From assembly GCF_008843145.1 (NCBI RefSeq), contig NZ_CP030265.1:5077001-5141000 (forward strand): a stretch of DNA of 64,000 bases, in the 5' to 3' direction. Source of the DNA: Skermanella pratensis. Its GTDB lineage: Bacteria > Pseudomonadota > Alphaproteobacteria > Azospirillales > Azospirillaceae. The position numbers and the translations under genes are program-made. Of this stretch, positions 41,728 to 52,100 are shown in pieces (positions within the stretch are counted from its first letter, which is position 1; each line of letters starts with the position of its first letter). The notes under the pieces are model-generated. The model searched no databases, had not been told where the DNA came from, and saw only the letters and a program-made list of their open reading frames with translations.

Positions 41728-43005
41728 TCACATCAGGGCGTTCGGCAGGAACAGGACCAGTCCGGGCCACAAGGTGAGGACCGCGACCAGCAGCAGGATC
41801 GTGAAGATGAAGGGCAGCGATTCGACCACGTATTCCTCCACCGGGCAGTCCAGCAGGCTGCATACGGTGTACATCGCGACCCCCACCGGCGGCGTCATCG
41901 ATCCCAGCGTGACGATGGTCATCATGAGGATGCCGAAATGCACGGGATCGACGCCCAGCGGCGTCACGATCGGCAGGAAGATCGGCGTCAGCAGCAGCAC
42001 CAGCACCGTGCTCTCGATGAACAGCCCGGCGACGAACAGGAAGAACAGCACCAGCGCCACCACCAGGATCGGCTCGCGCGTCAGCCCGGTCATCGCCTCG
42101 GCGATGCTCTGCGGCGCCTGCTCGAAGATGATGGCGTACCCGACCATGCCGGAGAACAGGATGATCAGCATGATCAGCCCGGTGTCCACCACGGCCTCGT
42201 ACAGGGACTCCACCACGCCGGCCCAGGTCAGCTCCCGGTGCAGCAGGAACCCGACGATCGCGGCATAGATCACCGCGAAGGCGCCGACCTCCGACGGGGT
42301 GAACAACCCGCCGCGGATCGCGACCAGCAGCGCCACCGGGAACAGCAGCGCCCACTTGGCGTCGGCGACCGCCGCCCAGACCGACCGCAGGGTCGGCCGC
42401 TCGGTCAGTTCGGCGCGGTAACCGCGCCGGCGCGCGATCAGCCACACGGTGACCATCAGCCCGGCCATCATCAGCAGCCCGGGGATGACGCCGGCCAGGA
42501 AAAGCCGGCCGACCGAAACGTTGCCGACGAAGCCGTACAGGATCAGCCCCAGGCTCGGCGGGATGGTCGCCGTGATCAGCGAGCCCACCGCGATCGTGGC
42601 GCAGGTGAAGCCCTTGGAATAGCCCCGCGCGATCAGGCTGGGGCCGAGGATGCGCGCCTCCATCGCCGCGTCGGCCACCGCCGACCCGGAAACGCCGCCC
42701 ATCAGGGTGGACAGCACGATGCAGACCTGGGCCAGTCCCCCCGACATCCACGACACCAGCACGCTGGAGCAGGCGATCAGCCGGGTGGTGATGCCGGTCC
42801 GGTTCATCATGTGGCCGGCCAGCACGAAGAACGGCACCGCCAGCAGCGGGAAGCTCTGGGACGCGGTCGCGACCTGCTGCACGCCGATCGACATCGGCAT
42901 GATCTCGCTGGTCGCGAAGAACGAGAATCCGGCGATCCCGATGGCGAAGGCGATCGGCAGGCCGAGCCCCATCAGGACGAAGAAGGTGACGGCGAGCAGG
43001 GTCAC
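41728..43005 (-). CDS. TRAP transporter large permease (DctM family)
   Basis: A 425-residue polytopic subunit (about 12 helices) of a tripartite ATP-independent periplasmic transporter, using the sodium or proton gradient. It starts MTLLAVTFFVLMGLGLPIAFAIGIAGF and has the family's SGSAVADAAM and PPSLGLILYG motifs. Overlaps the small permease gene by 4 bases. With UxaC next door the likely substrates are hexuronates. Confidence 0.94.
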   Translation of the reverse strand: MTLLAVTFFVLMGLGLPIAFAIGIAGFSFFATSEIMPMSIGVQQVATASQSFPLLAVPFFVLAGHMMNRTGITTRLIACSSVLVSWMSGGLAQVCIVLSTLMGGVSGSAVADAAMEARILGPSLIARGYSKGFTCATIAVGSLITATIPPSLGLILYGFVGNVSVGRLFLAGVIPGLLMMAGLMVTVWLIARRRGYRAELTERPTLRSVWAAVADAKWALLFPVALLVAIRGGLFTPSEVGAFAVIYAAIVGFLLHRELTWAGVVESLYEAVVDTGLIMLIILFSGMVGYAIIFEQAPQSIAEAMTGLTREPILVVALVLFFLFVAGLFIESTVLVLLLTPIFLPIVTPLGVDPVHFGILMMTIVTLGSMTPPVGVAMYTVCSLLDCPVEEYVVESLPFIFTILLLVAVLTLWPGLVLFLPNALM

Positions 43006-43517
43006 GGAACGACCTCCTCGGCATGGATAGCGGATGGGGCGGCGAAGACGGGTTCAGGCCGGGTGCGCAGGCCACGCGCGGTCCGGACCATCTGGCCTGC
43101 CAAGGTGACGGCCAGCAGCAGGCACCCGGCCGGCACCGCGCCCGTCACGAAGGCGTAGCTGATCCCGCTGTCGCCGAACTGACGCTCCAGGTTCAGCATG
43201 GTCAGCTCGTAGCCCATGACGACCATGGTCAGCAGGAAGCCAAGCACCACGGCCCCCAGCACCAGGTCGAGCACCGCCCGGGCCGTCGCGGGCAGGCGCT
43301 TGACCAGATAGTCGATGCCGATATGGGCGCGCTTCCTCAGCGCCATGTCGGCGCCGAGGAAACTGACCCAGACGAACAGGAGCTGCGCCAGGTCCACCGA
43401 CCAGACCAGGGGATGGCCGAACCAGCGCATGACGCCGGCGGCGAAGACGAGAAGCACGATGATCGCGAGGAGGAGCGTTGCCAGCAGCCCCTCCCCCTTG
43501 ATCAGCCAGGATGTCAT
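43002..43517 (-). CDS. TRAP transporter small permease (DctQ family)
   Basis: A 171-residue membrane protein with four predicted helices. WVSFLGADMALRKRAHIGIDYLVKRL is the DctQ core signature. It lies between the binding protein and large permease genes, overlapping the latter by 4 bases. Confidence 0.92.
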   Translation of the reverse strand: MTSWLIKGEGLLATLLLAIIVLLVFAAGVMRWFGHPLVWSVDLAQLLFVWVSFLGADMALRKRAHIGIDYLVKRLPATARAVLDLVLGAVVLGFLLTMVVMGYELTMLNLERQFGDSGISYAFVTGAVPAGCLLLAVTLAGQMVRTARGLRTRPEPVFAAPSAIHAEEVVP

Positions 43518-43577
43518 GACGGCGGTCCTTCGATCGCGACGGTGTCCTTGACGGCGGAACCCTTTACGGCGGGCGCG

Positions 43578-44561
43578 TCAGTTCTGGAGGATCTTCTCGA
43601 TTTCCTGGTGGAGCTCGGTATAGCCCAGCTTGTCGTAGACCGGCTTGGTGGCCTCGCGGAACGGGGCGACGTCGATCTCCGCGATCGTCATGCCCTGCTC
43701 CTTCATCTGCCTCTCGTAATCGGCCAGCGATGCCTGGGTCGCGCGGGACGCGTTGTCGCCCGCCTTGGTCGATTCCTCGCGCAGGACCTGGCGGTACTCG
43801 GCCGGCAGCTTGTCGAACCAGGCGGCGCTGGTGACGATTCCGGTGATCAGGTTGATGTGGCCGGTCTTGGTGACGTGGCTGGTCACCTCGTACAGCCGGG
43901 AACCGTAGCTGGCCGGGTGCTGGGCCTCGACCCCGTCGATCACCTTCTGCTGGAGCGCGGTATAGACCTCCGACCAGCCCATCGGCGTCGGGGTGGCGCC
44001 CATCGCGCGGATCGTCTCCATCCACACCGGGGCGCCCGGCGTGCGCATGCGGACGCCGCTCAGGTCGGCCGGCGTGGCGACCGGCTTGTTGGTCAGCACG
44101 TGGCGTTCGCCCTGCCACCAGTTGAACGACAGCACCTGGTGTCCCGAAGCCTTGCGCAGCTTCTCGACCCACTGCTCGAACAGAGGGGAGGTGACGACCT
44201 TGCGCACGCCTTCGAAGCCCTGCGCCAGGTACGGCCCGCCGAGAACGCCGAACTCCTTGGTGAAGACGGCGAGCCGGCCGCCGTCGACGACCACGGCGAC
44301 GCCGGCCCCGGCGCGAGCCTGTTCCAGCACGTCCTCGTCCTTGCCGAGCTGAGACCCCGGGAACAGGCGGACGGAGATCTTGCCGTCGGTCCGCTGCTCG
44401 ACGTTCCGCTTGAATTCCTCCAGGCCCTTGTACAGCGGGTCCTGCTGCGCCAGGGCGGTGTTGACGCTGAGGGTGTAGTCGGCGGCGAAGGCGCTGCCGG
44501 CCATGGTGGCCAGGGCCATGCCGAGCGTGGCGGCGCGCCACGTGCGGGTAATGAAGCTCAT
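43578..44561 (-). CDS. TRAP transporter substrate-binding protein (DctP family)
   Basis: A 327-residue periplasmic protein. The signal peptide runs to about residue 26 (AGSAFA then ADYTLSVNT). GVRMRTPGAPVWMETIRAMGATPTPMGWSEVYTALQQKVIDGVEAQ is the ligand/arginine region of DctP proteins, in fragments. First gene of the dctP-Q-M-uxaC unit. Hexuronate as ligand is inferred from UxaC. Confidence 0.93.
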   Translation of the reverse strand: MSFITRTWRAATLGMALATMAGSAFAADYTLSVNTALAQQDPLYKGLEEFKRNVEQRTDGKISVRLFPGSQLGKDEDVLEQARAGAGVAVVVDGGRLAVFTKEFGVLGGPYLAQGFEGVRKVVTSPLFEQWVEKLRKASGHQVLSFNWWQGERHVLTNKPVATPADLSGVRMRTPGAPVWMETIRAMGATPTPMGWSEVYTALQQKVIDGVEAQHPASYGSRLYEVTSHVTKTGHINLITGIVTSAAWFDKLPAEYRQVLREESTKAGDNASRATQASLADYERQMKEQGMTIAEIDVAPFREATKPVYDKLGYTELHQEIEKILQN

Positions 44562-44721
44562 GTCTCCTCCCTAGAGGGCTTGCCCGTGTTGCAGAGGCGT
44601 TCTTGATCGTCACTGGTATGGTAGTATACAAGAATGGTATTGGCAATGCCCTTGCTACGGCGCAGGATGGGCAGCACCATTCGCCCGGCGCGAGATGGTC
44701 GAGAGGGGACAAAGGACGGCA
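44562..44721. promoter_or_regulatory. Divergent regulatory region with possible GntR operator
   Basis: The spacer holds tggtagtatacaa at 44619-44631, an imperfect inverted repeat of the ttgta/tacaa type bound by FadR-subfamily GntR proteins. tggtat is repeated at 44614 and 44635. It lies between the GntR gene and the TRAP-uxaC operon, so binding could control both. Confidence 0.5.
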
Positions 44722-45441
44722 ATGCTCAGCAGGATCGAATCGGACTCGGCCGAGCCGGTGGCGAAGCGCGTCTTCCAGGCCTTGCGCCAAGCCATCGTCA
44801 CGATGCAATTCAGCCCCGGCCAGCCGCTGTCGGAGCAGGAGGTCGCCAGCCAGCTGGGCGTCAGCCGCCAGCCGGTCCGCGAGGCCTTCATCAAGCTCGG
44901 CGAGTCGGGCCTGGTGACCATCCGTCCGCAGCGCGGCACCTTCGTGGTCAAGATCTCGGTGAAGCAGGTGATCGACGCGCGCTTCGTCCGGGAAGCGGTC
45001 GAGGTGGCGGTCGCCCGCAAGGCCGGCGAGGAGCTGCCGGCCGCCGTCGTCGGGGAGCTGCGCGCCAACCTGCGCGCCCAGCGCTCCGCCGCGGAGGACA
45101 GCACGCCCGAACGCTTCCTCGACCTGGACGAGGCGTTCCACCGGACCATCGCGCTGGGGATCGGGTGCGAATACGCGTGGCGCGTCGTCGAGGAGACCAA
45201 GGCCCAGATGGACCGGGTGCGCTACCTGAGCCTGCCCCACGCGACGCCGCTCGACCGGCTGATCCACCAGCACGAGGCTATCGTCGACGCGATCGAGGCC
45301 CGCGATCCCGACGGGGCCGAGGCCGCGATGCGGCGCCACCTGCGGGAGATCCTGACCTCCCTGCCCGAGCTGGAGCAGCGTTTCCCCGACCTGTTCGACG
45401 GCGCCGCGGCGCCGGCCGCGCGGCCGACCTGCGCCGCTTGA
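44722..45441 (+). CDS. GntR/FadR-family regulator of the uronate operon
   Basis: A 239-residue protein from MLSRIESDS (AAGGAC upstream; an ATG 9 codons earlier is possible). The N-terminal winged helix contains PLSEQEVASQLGVSRQPVREAFIKL and RPQRGTFV. The C-terminal FCD effector domain has the metal-binding Asp/His pattern in LDLDEAFHRTIA and HEAIVDAIEARD. Divergent from the TRAP-uxaC operon, which it probably represses until a hexuronate-derived ligand binds. Confidence 0.9.
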   Translation: MLSRIESDSAEPVAKRVFQALRQAIVTMQFSPGQPLSEQEVASQLGVSRQPVREAFIKLGESGLVTIRPQRGTFVVKISVKQVIDARFVREAVEVAVARKAGEELPAAVVGELRANLRAQRSAAEDSTPERFLDLDEAFHRTIALGIGCEYAWRVVEETKAQMDRVRYLSLPHATPLDRLIHQHEAIVDAIEARDPDGAEAAMRRHLREILTSLPELEQRFPDLFDGAAAPAARPTCAA

Positions 45442-45445
45442 GCTT

Positions 45446-45991
45446 TCAGCCCCGGATGACCGGGTAGCTCCGGTTGACCGTGTGGGCGACGAAGGCGGCG
45501 ACGACCGCCTTGACCAGGTCGCCGGGGATGAAGACCATCGAGCCGGCGGCGGCCTGGAACAGCGGCAGGCCGGCGATCAGGCTGACGCCGACGATGCCGA
45601 TCGCATAGACCACGAAGATGCCCCCGGCGGCGCAGGCGGCCAGCAGGCGGGCGAAGGTCAGGCGGGCGCGGAAGCGTTCGGTCAGCCAGCCGACCGCGAA
45701 GGCGCCGACCGGCCAGGACAGCAGGAAGCCGGCGGTCGGGCCGAAGAACACGCCCAGGCCGCCGCGCCCTCCCGACAGCAGCGGCAGGCCCACGGCCACC
45801 AGCGCCAGGAACAGCAGGATCGCGAGGCCGCCGCGCCTGGCCCCCAGGATGGAGCCCGCGAGCATGACGCCCATTGACTGGGCGGTGATCGGCACGGGGA
45901 TGAACCCGACGGGGATCGGCGGCATCAGGCCCAGGGCCGCCATGATGGCGGCGAACAGGGCGATATGGACCATGTCGCGGGTGGTCAGCAT
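45446..45991 (-). CDS. bioY: Biotin transporter S component BioY
   Basis: A 181-residue six-helix membrane protein binding biotin. The start MLTTRDMVHIALFAAIMAALG, PITAQSMGVMLAGSILGARRGG and GPTAGFLLSWPVGAF match BioY. It lies downstream of bioN and bioM, making a complete dedicated ECF importer. It converges with the GntR gene with only 4 bases between stops. Confidence 0.95.
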   Translation of the reverse strand: MLTTRDMVHIALFAAIMAALGLMPPIPVGFIPVPITAQSMGVMLAGSILGARRGGLAILLFLALVAVGLPLLSGGRGGLGVFFGPTAGFLLSWPVGAFAVGWLTERFRARLTFARLLAACAAGGIFVVYAIGIVGVSLIAGLPLFQAAAGSMVFIPGDLVKAVVAAFVAHTVNRSYPVIRG

Positions 45992-46064
45992 GTCATTCTG
46001 GTCCGGTACTTTCTGGAAGGTTTGGCGCGGAGCGGGAGAGCAATGGCCCGGCGGCGGGCGAAAC

Positions 46065-46664
46065 TCAATCGGGATCGTAGCCGCGGGCCTCGATCGCGTC
46101 GGTCAGCACGCTGGCCATGCGCAGGGTCTTGACGATCAGCGGCACCGCCACGGCGGTGACGCTCCGCTCCAGGCCGCGCGACCGCTGGGCCGCCTGGATC
46201 TCGCGGACGAGGTCGATCAGCAGCGGCACGAAGCGGATGGCCAGCGAGATCATCAGGCCGACCTTGGCGGGATTGACGCCCACCCGGCGCAAGGGCCGGA
46301 GCCCCCTTTCCAGGGCCTCGACCATGTCCGAGACCCGGGTCGTCAGGGTGATCAGCACCGCCAGCGAGATCAGGATGGTGAAGCGGAGCACGGTGACCAG
46401 CCCGCTCTCCCAGCCCACCAGCAGCGCGTGGACCGCGAAGAAGAACAGCCCCAGCAGCAGCACCGGGCGTAGCTGGGCCGCGACCTCGCCGGGCGGCAGG
46501 CGCGCCAGGGCGAACAGCCCCAGGGCAGCGGCCTGGAGGATGCCGAGGATCCGGGGATCGGCCACCCAGATCAGGCCCACCGCCGCCAGGGTCAGCGCCA
46601 GCATCTTGGCGCCCGGCGCCAGGGCGTGGAGCGGCGATTCCCGAGGGATATGGAGGCCCAGCAT
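46065..46664 (-). CDS. bioN: Biotin ECF transporter T component BioN
   Basis: A 199-residue EcfT-type transmembrane coupling protein from [24 protein letters not shown]. The two Ala-Arg-Gly coupling motifs appear as QRSRGLE and EARGYDPD. The start overlaps the bioM stop by one base (TGATG). It couples the ATPase to BioY. Confidence 0.92.
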   Translation of the reverse strand: MLGLHIPRESPLHALAPGAKMLALTLAAVGLIWVADPRILGILQAAALGLFALARLPPGEVAAQLRPVLLLGLFFFAVHALLVGWESGLVTVLRFTILISLAVLITLTTRVSDMVEALERGLRPLRRVGVNPAKVGLMISLAIRFVPLLIDLVREIQAAQRSRGLERSVTAVAVPLIVKTLRMASVLTDAIEARGYDPD

Positions 46665-47338
46665 CAGGCCATCAGCTCGACGTAGCGGGAAATGGCGGCG
46701 GAAGGCCGGTCGTCGGCGACGATCCGGCCGCCGTCGAAGACCAGCACCCGGTCGAACGCGCCGAGCAGGTCCAGGTCGTGGGAGATGAAGACGGCGGACT
46801 GGGGCAATCCTGCCACGATCTCCATGATCATGCGCTTGTTGCGCAGGTCGAGCAGCGTCGTCGGCTCGTCGAACACGACATAGGCCGGCTCCATCACCAG
46901 GACCGAGCAGATCGCCAGGAGCTGCTTCTGCCCGCCGCTGAGCAGGTGCGCAGGACGGCTCCTGTGCTCGGCCAGGCCGTAGCGGTCGAGCACGTCGGAG
47001 ACCCTTCGGGCGATCTCGGCGCGGTCCAGCTTCAGGTTCTTCAGGCCGAAGGCGATGTCCTCCTCCACCGTGGGATAGACGATCTGGGTATCCGGGTCCT
47101 GGAACACGAACCCCACCTTGCGGCGGACGGCCTTGCCGTCCTTCCGGGTGTCCAGGCCGTCCACCAGAACCGCCCCCTCGTCCGGCACCACCAGCCCGTT
47201 CAGCAGGCGGGCGAAGGTGCTCTTGCCCGACCCGTTCGCGCCGACCACGGCGACCCGCCGTTCCGTCAGGGTCAGCGACACGTCGCGCAGAACCTGATGG
47301 TCGCCGAACCGGTGGCTGACCTGTCGAAGTTCGATCAC
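46664..47338 (-). CDS. bioM: Biotin ECF transporter ATPase BioM
   Basis: A 224-residue ABC ATPase. Walker [19 protein letters not shown]-loop [21 protein letters not shown] (the ECF-type Q-helix), signature [12 protein letters not shown] and Walker [13 protein letters not shown] are clear. First gene of bioMNY. The operon points away from, and shares its upstream region with, the riboswitch-controlled guanidine operon, whose carboxylase needs biotin. Confidence 0.94.
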   Translation of the reverse strand: MIELRQVSHRFGDHQVLRDVSLTLTERRVAVVGANGSGKSTFARLLNGLVVPDEGAVLVDGLDTRKDGKAVRRKVGFVFQDPDTQIVYPTVEEDIAFGLKNLKLDRAEIARRVSDVLDRYGLAEHRSRPAHLLSGGQKQLLAICSVLVMEPAYVVFDEPTTLLDLRNKRMIMEIVAGLPQSAVFISHDLDLLGAFDRVLVFDGGRIVADDRPSAAISRYVELMA

Positions 47339-47570
47339 TGGAGAAATGTCCGATATCCGGGAAGCCGATTCTTTGGGCCGCTACTGCCACGGAGAATCAG
47401 GCGGAATCAAGCGACTTCGGACGCCCCGGCAGTCGACTGCCCAAAACTTTGCCAGCCGTGGTGCCTGTTTGGGCAGAATCCTTCCCATGCCGGCCGCGCC
47501 CCGTCGCGGAACACCGCATTTCCGGGTATTCGTGGCTTGGCATCGCGCTTGCACAAGCTCCGTTTCCAGC
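47339..47570. promoter_or_regulatory. Divergent promoter region, bioM / guanidine operon
   Basis: About 230 bases upstream of both bioM and the riboswitch. No coding gene is supported. It must contain the start points of both transcripts, but I could not assign -35/-10 pairs with confidence. No BioR-type palindrome was seen. Confidence 0.4.
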
Positions 47571-47687
47571 AGCTAGGGTTCCGGCCGGAACGGGTTCAAG
47601 AACCCGATCCGGTGTTACTGGTCCGAGAGCAGCGACCCGTCCGGTGAACAGCGGACGGGCACACGGCGGGACAAAAGCCCGGGAGGT
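47571..47687 (+). ncRNA. Guanidine-I riboswitch (ykkC)
   Basis: The aptamer shows the highly conserved blocks of the guanidine-I class: ctagggttccg at the 5' side, then actggtccgagagcagcgac, and acggcgggacaaaagcccgg followed by gag. It precedes the carboxyguanidine deiminase/guanidine carboxylase genes, the most common target of this class, and should turn them on when free guanidine binds. The 73 bases to the start codon hold a perfect palindrome atgggacgtcccat (47713-47726) and cactcctcc, which could belong to the expression platform. Confidence 0.95.
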
Positions 47688-47760
47688 CTCAAACACGGAG
47701 GATGTTGCTCCGATGGGACGTCCCATTGCCCGGCACTCCTCCTATGCCTGAGGTGTGGCC

Positions 47761-48489
47761 ATGGCGACCGTTCGCTCCGACCTGTTGTATCAAGACGAAA
47801 TCGATGGCGGCAAACACTGGTCCTTCACGCTCCGGCGCGGCACGGTCCTGCGCCTGATCGACCGCGAGGGCGGCGCCAACGTGGGCATGCTGTTCTACAA
47901 TCCGGCAAACCTGCTGGAGCGCTACAACGCGCCCGACACGCTGAAGTGCCAGCACACCTTCAAGCTGACCGCCGGCCACTGCCTCTATTCGGACATGGGG
48001 CGGGTCTTCTGCTCCATCGTCGAGGACACCGCCGGCTGGCACGACACCGTCTGCGGCAATTCGACGAAGTCCATGGTGGCGGAGCGCTGGGGCCGCAGGA
48101 GCTACCAGGAATACCGCAACGGCTGGACCCAGAACGGCCATGACAGCTTCCTGGTCGAGGGGGCCAAGTACGGCCTCGGCCGGCGCGACCTGGCGGCCAA
48201 CGTCAACTGGTTCAGCAAGGTCCGCACCGAGCGGGACGGCACGCTGGTCTTCGACCCGGAGAGCACCCGCGCGGGAGCCCGCGTGGACCTGCGGTTCGAC
48301 ATGGACACGCTGGTGCTGTTCCACACCTGCCCGCACCCCATGAACCCGGCGGCGGAGTATCCGCGCAAGCCCGTCGCGTACGAACTCTACCGCGGCGACC
48401 CGGCGGCGGCGGACGACCCCTGCCGCACCGGCCGGCCCGAGAACGGGCGCGGCTTCGCGAACAACCACCTCTACCACCTGTGCGGCTGA
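47761..48489 (+). CDS. Carboxyguanidine deiminase subunit (DUF1989; old name urea amidolyase-associated protein UAAP1)
   Basis: A 242-residue DUF1989 protein from [11 protein letters not shown]; an open frame from 47755 adds two codons. [20 protein letters not shown], the pattern around CGNSTK, and CPHPMNP place it in the urea-carboxylase-associated pair. These are now known as the two subunits (CgdA/CgdB) of the deiminase converting carboxyguanidine to allophanate. Which subunit letter applies I cannot tell. First gene after the riboswitch, 22 bases before its partner. Confidence 0.88.
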   Translation: MATVRSDLLYQDEIDGGKHWSFTLRRGTVLRLIDREGGANVGMLFYNPANLLERYNAPDTLKCQHTFKLTAGHCLYSDMGRVFCSIVEDTAGWHDTVCGNSTKSMVAERWGRRSYQEYRNGWTQNGHDSFLVEGAKYGLGRRDLAANVNWFSKVRTERDGTLVFDPESTRAGARVDLRFDMDTLVLFHTCPHPMNPAAEYPRKPVAYELYRGDPAAADDPCRTGRPENGRGFANNHLYHLCG

Positions 48490-48510
48490 CCGGAACCGGG
48501 ACCTGGAACA

Positions 48511-49158
48511 ATGACGAAGAAAAGCACCCTCTCCCCCGAGACCGCCGGCTACCGCAAGACCGTCCCCGCCGGCGATTACTGGATGCACGTGGTCAAGGCC
48601 GGCCAGGTCTTCCGCATCGTCGACCTGGAGGGCAACCAGGCGGCCGACACCCTGTTCTACAGCGCCGCCGACCCCGCCGAGCGCTACAGCGCGGTCGATA
48701 CCATCCGGGAACAGCGCAACGTCTATCTCGGCGTCGGCACCCGGCTGATGTCCACGGCCGGCAACCCCATGCTGGAGATCGTCGCCGACACGGTCGGCCG
48801 CCACGACACGCTGGGCGGCGCCTGCTCGACCGAATCCAACACCGTCCGCTACGCGCTGGAGAAGAAGTGCATGCATGCCTGCCGCGACAGCTACCTGCTG
48901 GCTGTGGCCGAGCACGAGGAGTTCGGGCTGACCAAGCGGGACATCACCCACAACATCAACTTCTTCATGAACGTGCCGGTCACGCCCGAGGGCGGGCTGA
49001 CCTTCGCCGACGGCGTCAGCGGGCCGGGCCAGTATGTGGAAATGCGGGCCTGCATGGACGTGATCGTCCTGATCTCCAACTGCCCGCAGCTCAACAATCC
49101 CTGCAACGCCTACGACCCGACGCCGATCGAAGTGGTGGTCTGGGACGCGGCGGCATAA
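48511..49158 (+). CDS. Carboxyguanidine deiminase subunit (DUF1989; old name UAAP2)
   Basis: A 215-residue DUF1989 protein. [24 protein letters not shown] parallels the same region of the preceding gene, and [10 protein letters not shown] and the late [22 protein letters not shown] are family features. With its neighbour it forms the heteromeric deiminase acting between guanidine carboxylase and allophanate hydrolase, releasing ammonia. 26 bases separate it from the carboxylase gene. Confidence 0.88.
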   Translation: MTKKSTLSPETAGYRKTVPAGDYWMHVVKAGQVFRIVDLEGNQAADTLFYSAADPAERYSAVDTIREQRNVYLGVGTRLMSTAGNPMLEIVADTVGRHDTLGGACSTESNTVRYALEKKCMHACRDSYLLAVAEHEEFGLTKRDITHNINFFMNVPVTPEGGLTFADGVSGPGQYVEMRACMDVIVLISNCPQLNNPCNAYDPTPIEVVVWDAAA

Positions 49159-49184
49159 CGGCGGCCCCGGCACGGATAATCATC

Positions 49185-52100
49185 ATGTTCAGCAAAGTCC
49201 TGATCGCCAACCGCGGCGAGATCGCCTGCCGCGTCATCCGCACGCTCGACCGGATGGGGATCGCCTCGGTCGCGGTGTATTCCGAAGCCGACGCCCATTC
49301 CCTGCACGTGGCGATGGCGGGCGAGGCGGTCTGCATCGGCCCGGCCGCGGTGTCGGAAAGCTACCTCGACGCCGGCCGCATCCTGGAGGCGGCCCGGGCG
49401 ACCGGCGCGCAAGCCATCCATCCCGGCTACGGCTTCCTGTCGGAGAACCCCGGCTTCGCCGAGGCCTGCGCCGAGGCCGGCATCGCCTTCATCGGCCCGA
49501 CTCCGGACCAGATGCGGGCCTTCGGCCTGAAGCACACCGCCCGCCGGCTGGCGGCGGAGAGCGGCGTGCCCCTGTCGCCCGGCAGCGGGCTGCTGACCGA
49601 CGCCGGGGAGGCGCTGGAGGAGGCGTCACGCATCGGCTATCCCGTGATGATCAAGAGCACGGCCGGCGGCGGCGGCATCGGCATGCAGCTCTGCCGCGAG
49701 CCGTCGGAGCTGGCCGGTATGTTCGAGGCGGTGTCGCGGCTGTCGCGCAACAACTTCAAGGAATCCGGCGTCTACCTGGAGAAGTTCGTCGAGCACGCGC
49801 GCCACGTCGAGGTGCAGATCTTCGGCGACGGCCGGGGCGCCGTGGTGGCCCTGGGCGAGCGGGACTGCTCGGCCCAGCGGCGGAACCAGAAGGTGATCGA
49901 GGAGACGCCCGCCCCCCATCTCTCCGACGCGCAGCGCCAGGCCCTGTTCGACGCGGCGGAGCGGCTGGGCGCGGCGGTCGGCTACCGGTCCGCCGGGACC
50001 GTCGAGTTCATCCACGACGCGGAGGCCGGGGAGTTCTATTTCCTGGAGGTGAACACCCGGCTCCAGGTCGAGCACGGGGTGACGGAAGAGGTGACCGGCA
50101 TCGACCTGGTGGAATGGATGATCCGCCAAGCGGCCGGGGAGGCGCTTCCGCTGGCTGAACACGCGCGGCGGGCCGAAGGCGCCTCCATCCAGGTGCGGGT
50201 CTATGCCGAGGACCCCGGCCGTGCCTTCCGCCCGTCGGCGGGCATCCTGACCCGCGCGGAATTCCCCGGGGACGCCCGGGTGGAGACCTGGGTCGGGCGC
50301 GGCACCGAGGTGACGCCGTTCTACGATCCGCTGCTGGCCAAGATCATCGTGCGCGGCGGCGACCGCGCCGAGGCCATCGCGAAGCTGCGGGCGGCGCTCG
50401 ATGCCTGCCGGCTCGACGGGATCGAGACCAACCTGGGCTATCTGCGCCAGCTCGCCGCCGACCCGGCGTTCGCGGAAGGGGGCTTCACCACCCGCTACCT
50501 GGAGACCGTGGCCTACCGGGCGCGCTCCATCGAGGTCGTGACACCCGGCACGCTGACCAGCGTGCAGGACTATCCCGGCCGGGTCGGCTACTGGGAGGTC
50601 GGCGTGCCGCCGTCCGGTCCCATGGACCCGCTGGCCTTCCGGCTGGGCAACCGGCTGCTGGGCAACCCGGAGGGAACGGCCGGGTTGGAACTGACGGTTT
50701 CCGGGCCGACGCTGAAGTTCAACACGGACGCGCTGGTCTGCCTGGCCGGGGCCGCCATGCCGGCGACCCTCGACGGCGCCGCCGTGCCGTTCTGGGAGCC
50801 GGTCGCCGCGCCGGCCGGTTCGACGCTCCGCATCGGGGCGGCGACCGGCGCGGGGTGCCGGGCCTATCTGCTGGTCCGGGGCGGCATCGACGTTCCCACC
50901 TACCTGGGCAGCCGGTCCACCTTCACGCTCGGCAAGTTCGGCGGCCATGGCGGCCGGGCGCTGATGCCCGGCGACGTGCTCCATGTGGGGACGGAGGCGG
51001 CCGCGGAAACCGGGGCGATCCATCCGGCCCTGGTGCCGGACTACGGCCATGCCTGGGAGATAGGCGTGCTGTACGGCCCCCATGGGGCGCCCGATTTCTT
51101 CACCGAAACCGACATCGCGACCTTCTTCGCCGCGGACTGGGAGGTCCATTACAACTCCAGCCGTACCGGCGTGCGCCTGATCGGACCCAAGCCGGACTGG
51201 GCGCGGAAGGACGGCGGGGAAGCGGGCCTGCACCCCTCCAACATCCACGACAACGCCTATGCGGTCGGCACCGTCGACTTCACCGGCGACATGCCGGTGA
51301 TCCTGGGGCCGGACGGGCCGAGCCTGGGCGGCTTCGTCTGCCCGGCCACCATCGTGCAGGCCGAGCTGTGGAAGATCGGCCAGCTCCGGCCGGGCGACAA
51401 GGTCCGCTTCCGCCGGCTGACCGCGGCCGAGGCGGCCGCCCTGGAGGACGCGCAGGACGCCGCGATCGCGACGCTTCGGCCGGCCGGCCGGGACGCCCCG
51501 GCGCCCCGGCGGGGTACTGGGCCGGACGAGGCGGTGCTGTACCGGCTTCCCGCCGTTCCGGGCGGGGAGGACGTGGTCTATCGCCGGTCGGGCGACCGCT
51601 ACCTGCTGGTGGAGTACGGGCCGCCGGTGCTGGACCTGACCCTGCGGTTCCGGGTCCATGCCCTCCAGCAGCATCTGGCGGCGCTCGGGCTGGCCGGCAT
51701 CCTGGACCTGACGCCGGGCATCCGCTCGCTCCAGATCCACTATGACAGCCGGGTGCTGGCGCTCGCCGACCTGCTGGACCGTCTGGTCGCGGCGGAGCGG
51801 GAGCTTCCCGCGATCGACGACCTGGAGGTTCCGACCCGGATCGTCCACCTGCCCCTGTCGTGGGACGACGAGGCGACCCGGCTCGCCATCTCCAAATACA
51901 TGCAGTCGGTCCGGGCGGATGCCCCGTGGTGCCCGAGCAACATCGAGTTCATCCGCCGGATCAACGGGCTGGACGGGGTCGAGGCGGTCAAGGAGATCCT
52001 GTTCGGCGCCAGCTACCTGGTGATGGGACTGGGCGACGTCTATCTCGGGGCTCCCGTCGCGACCCCGGTCGATCCGCGCCACCGGCTGGTCACCACCAAG

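Noticed and set aside
47571-47687. The ykkC RNA as a ppGpp- or PRPP-sensing variant (subtype 2)
   Set aside because: The downstream genes are guanidine carboxylase and the deiminase pair, and the conserved blocks fit subtype 1, so guanidine is the better ligand.
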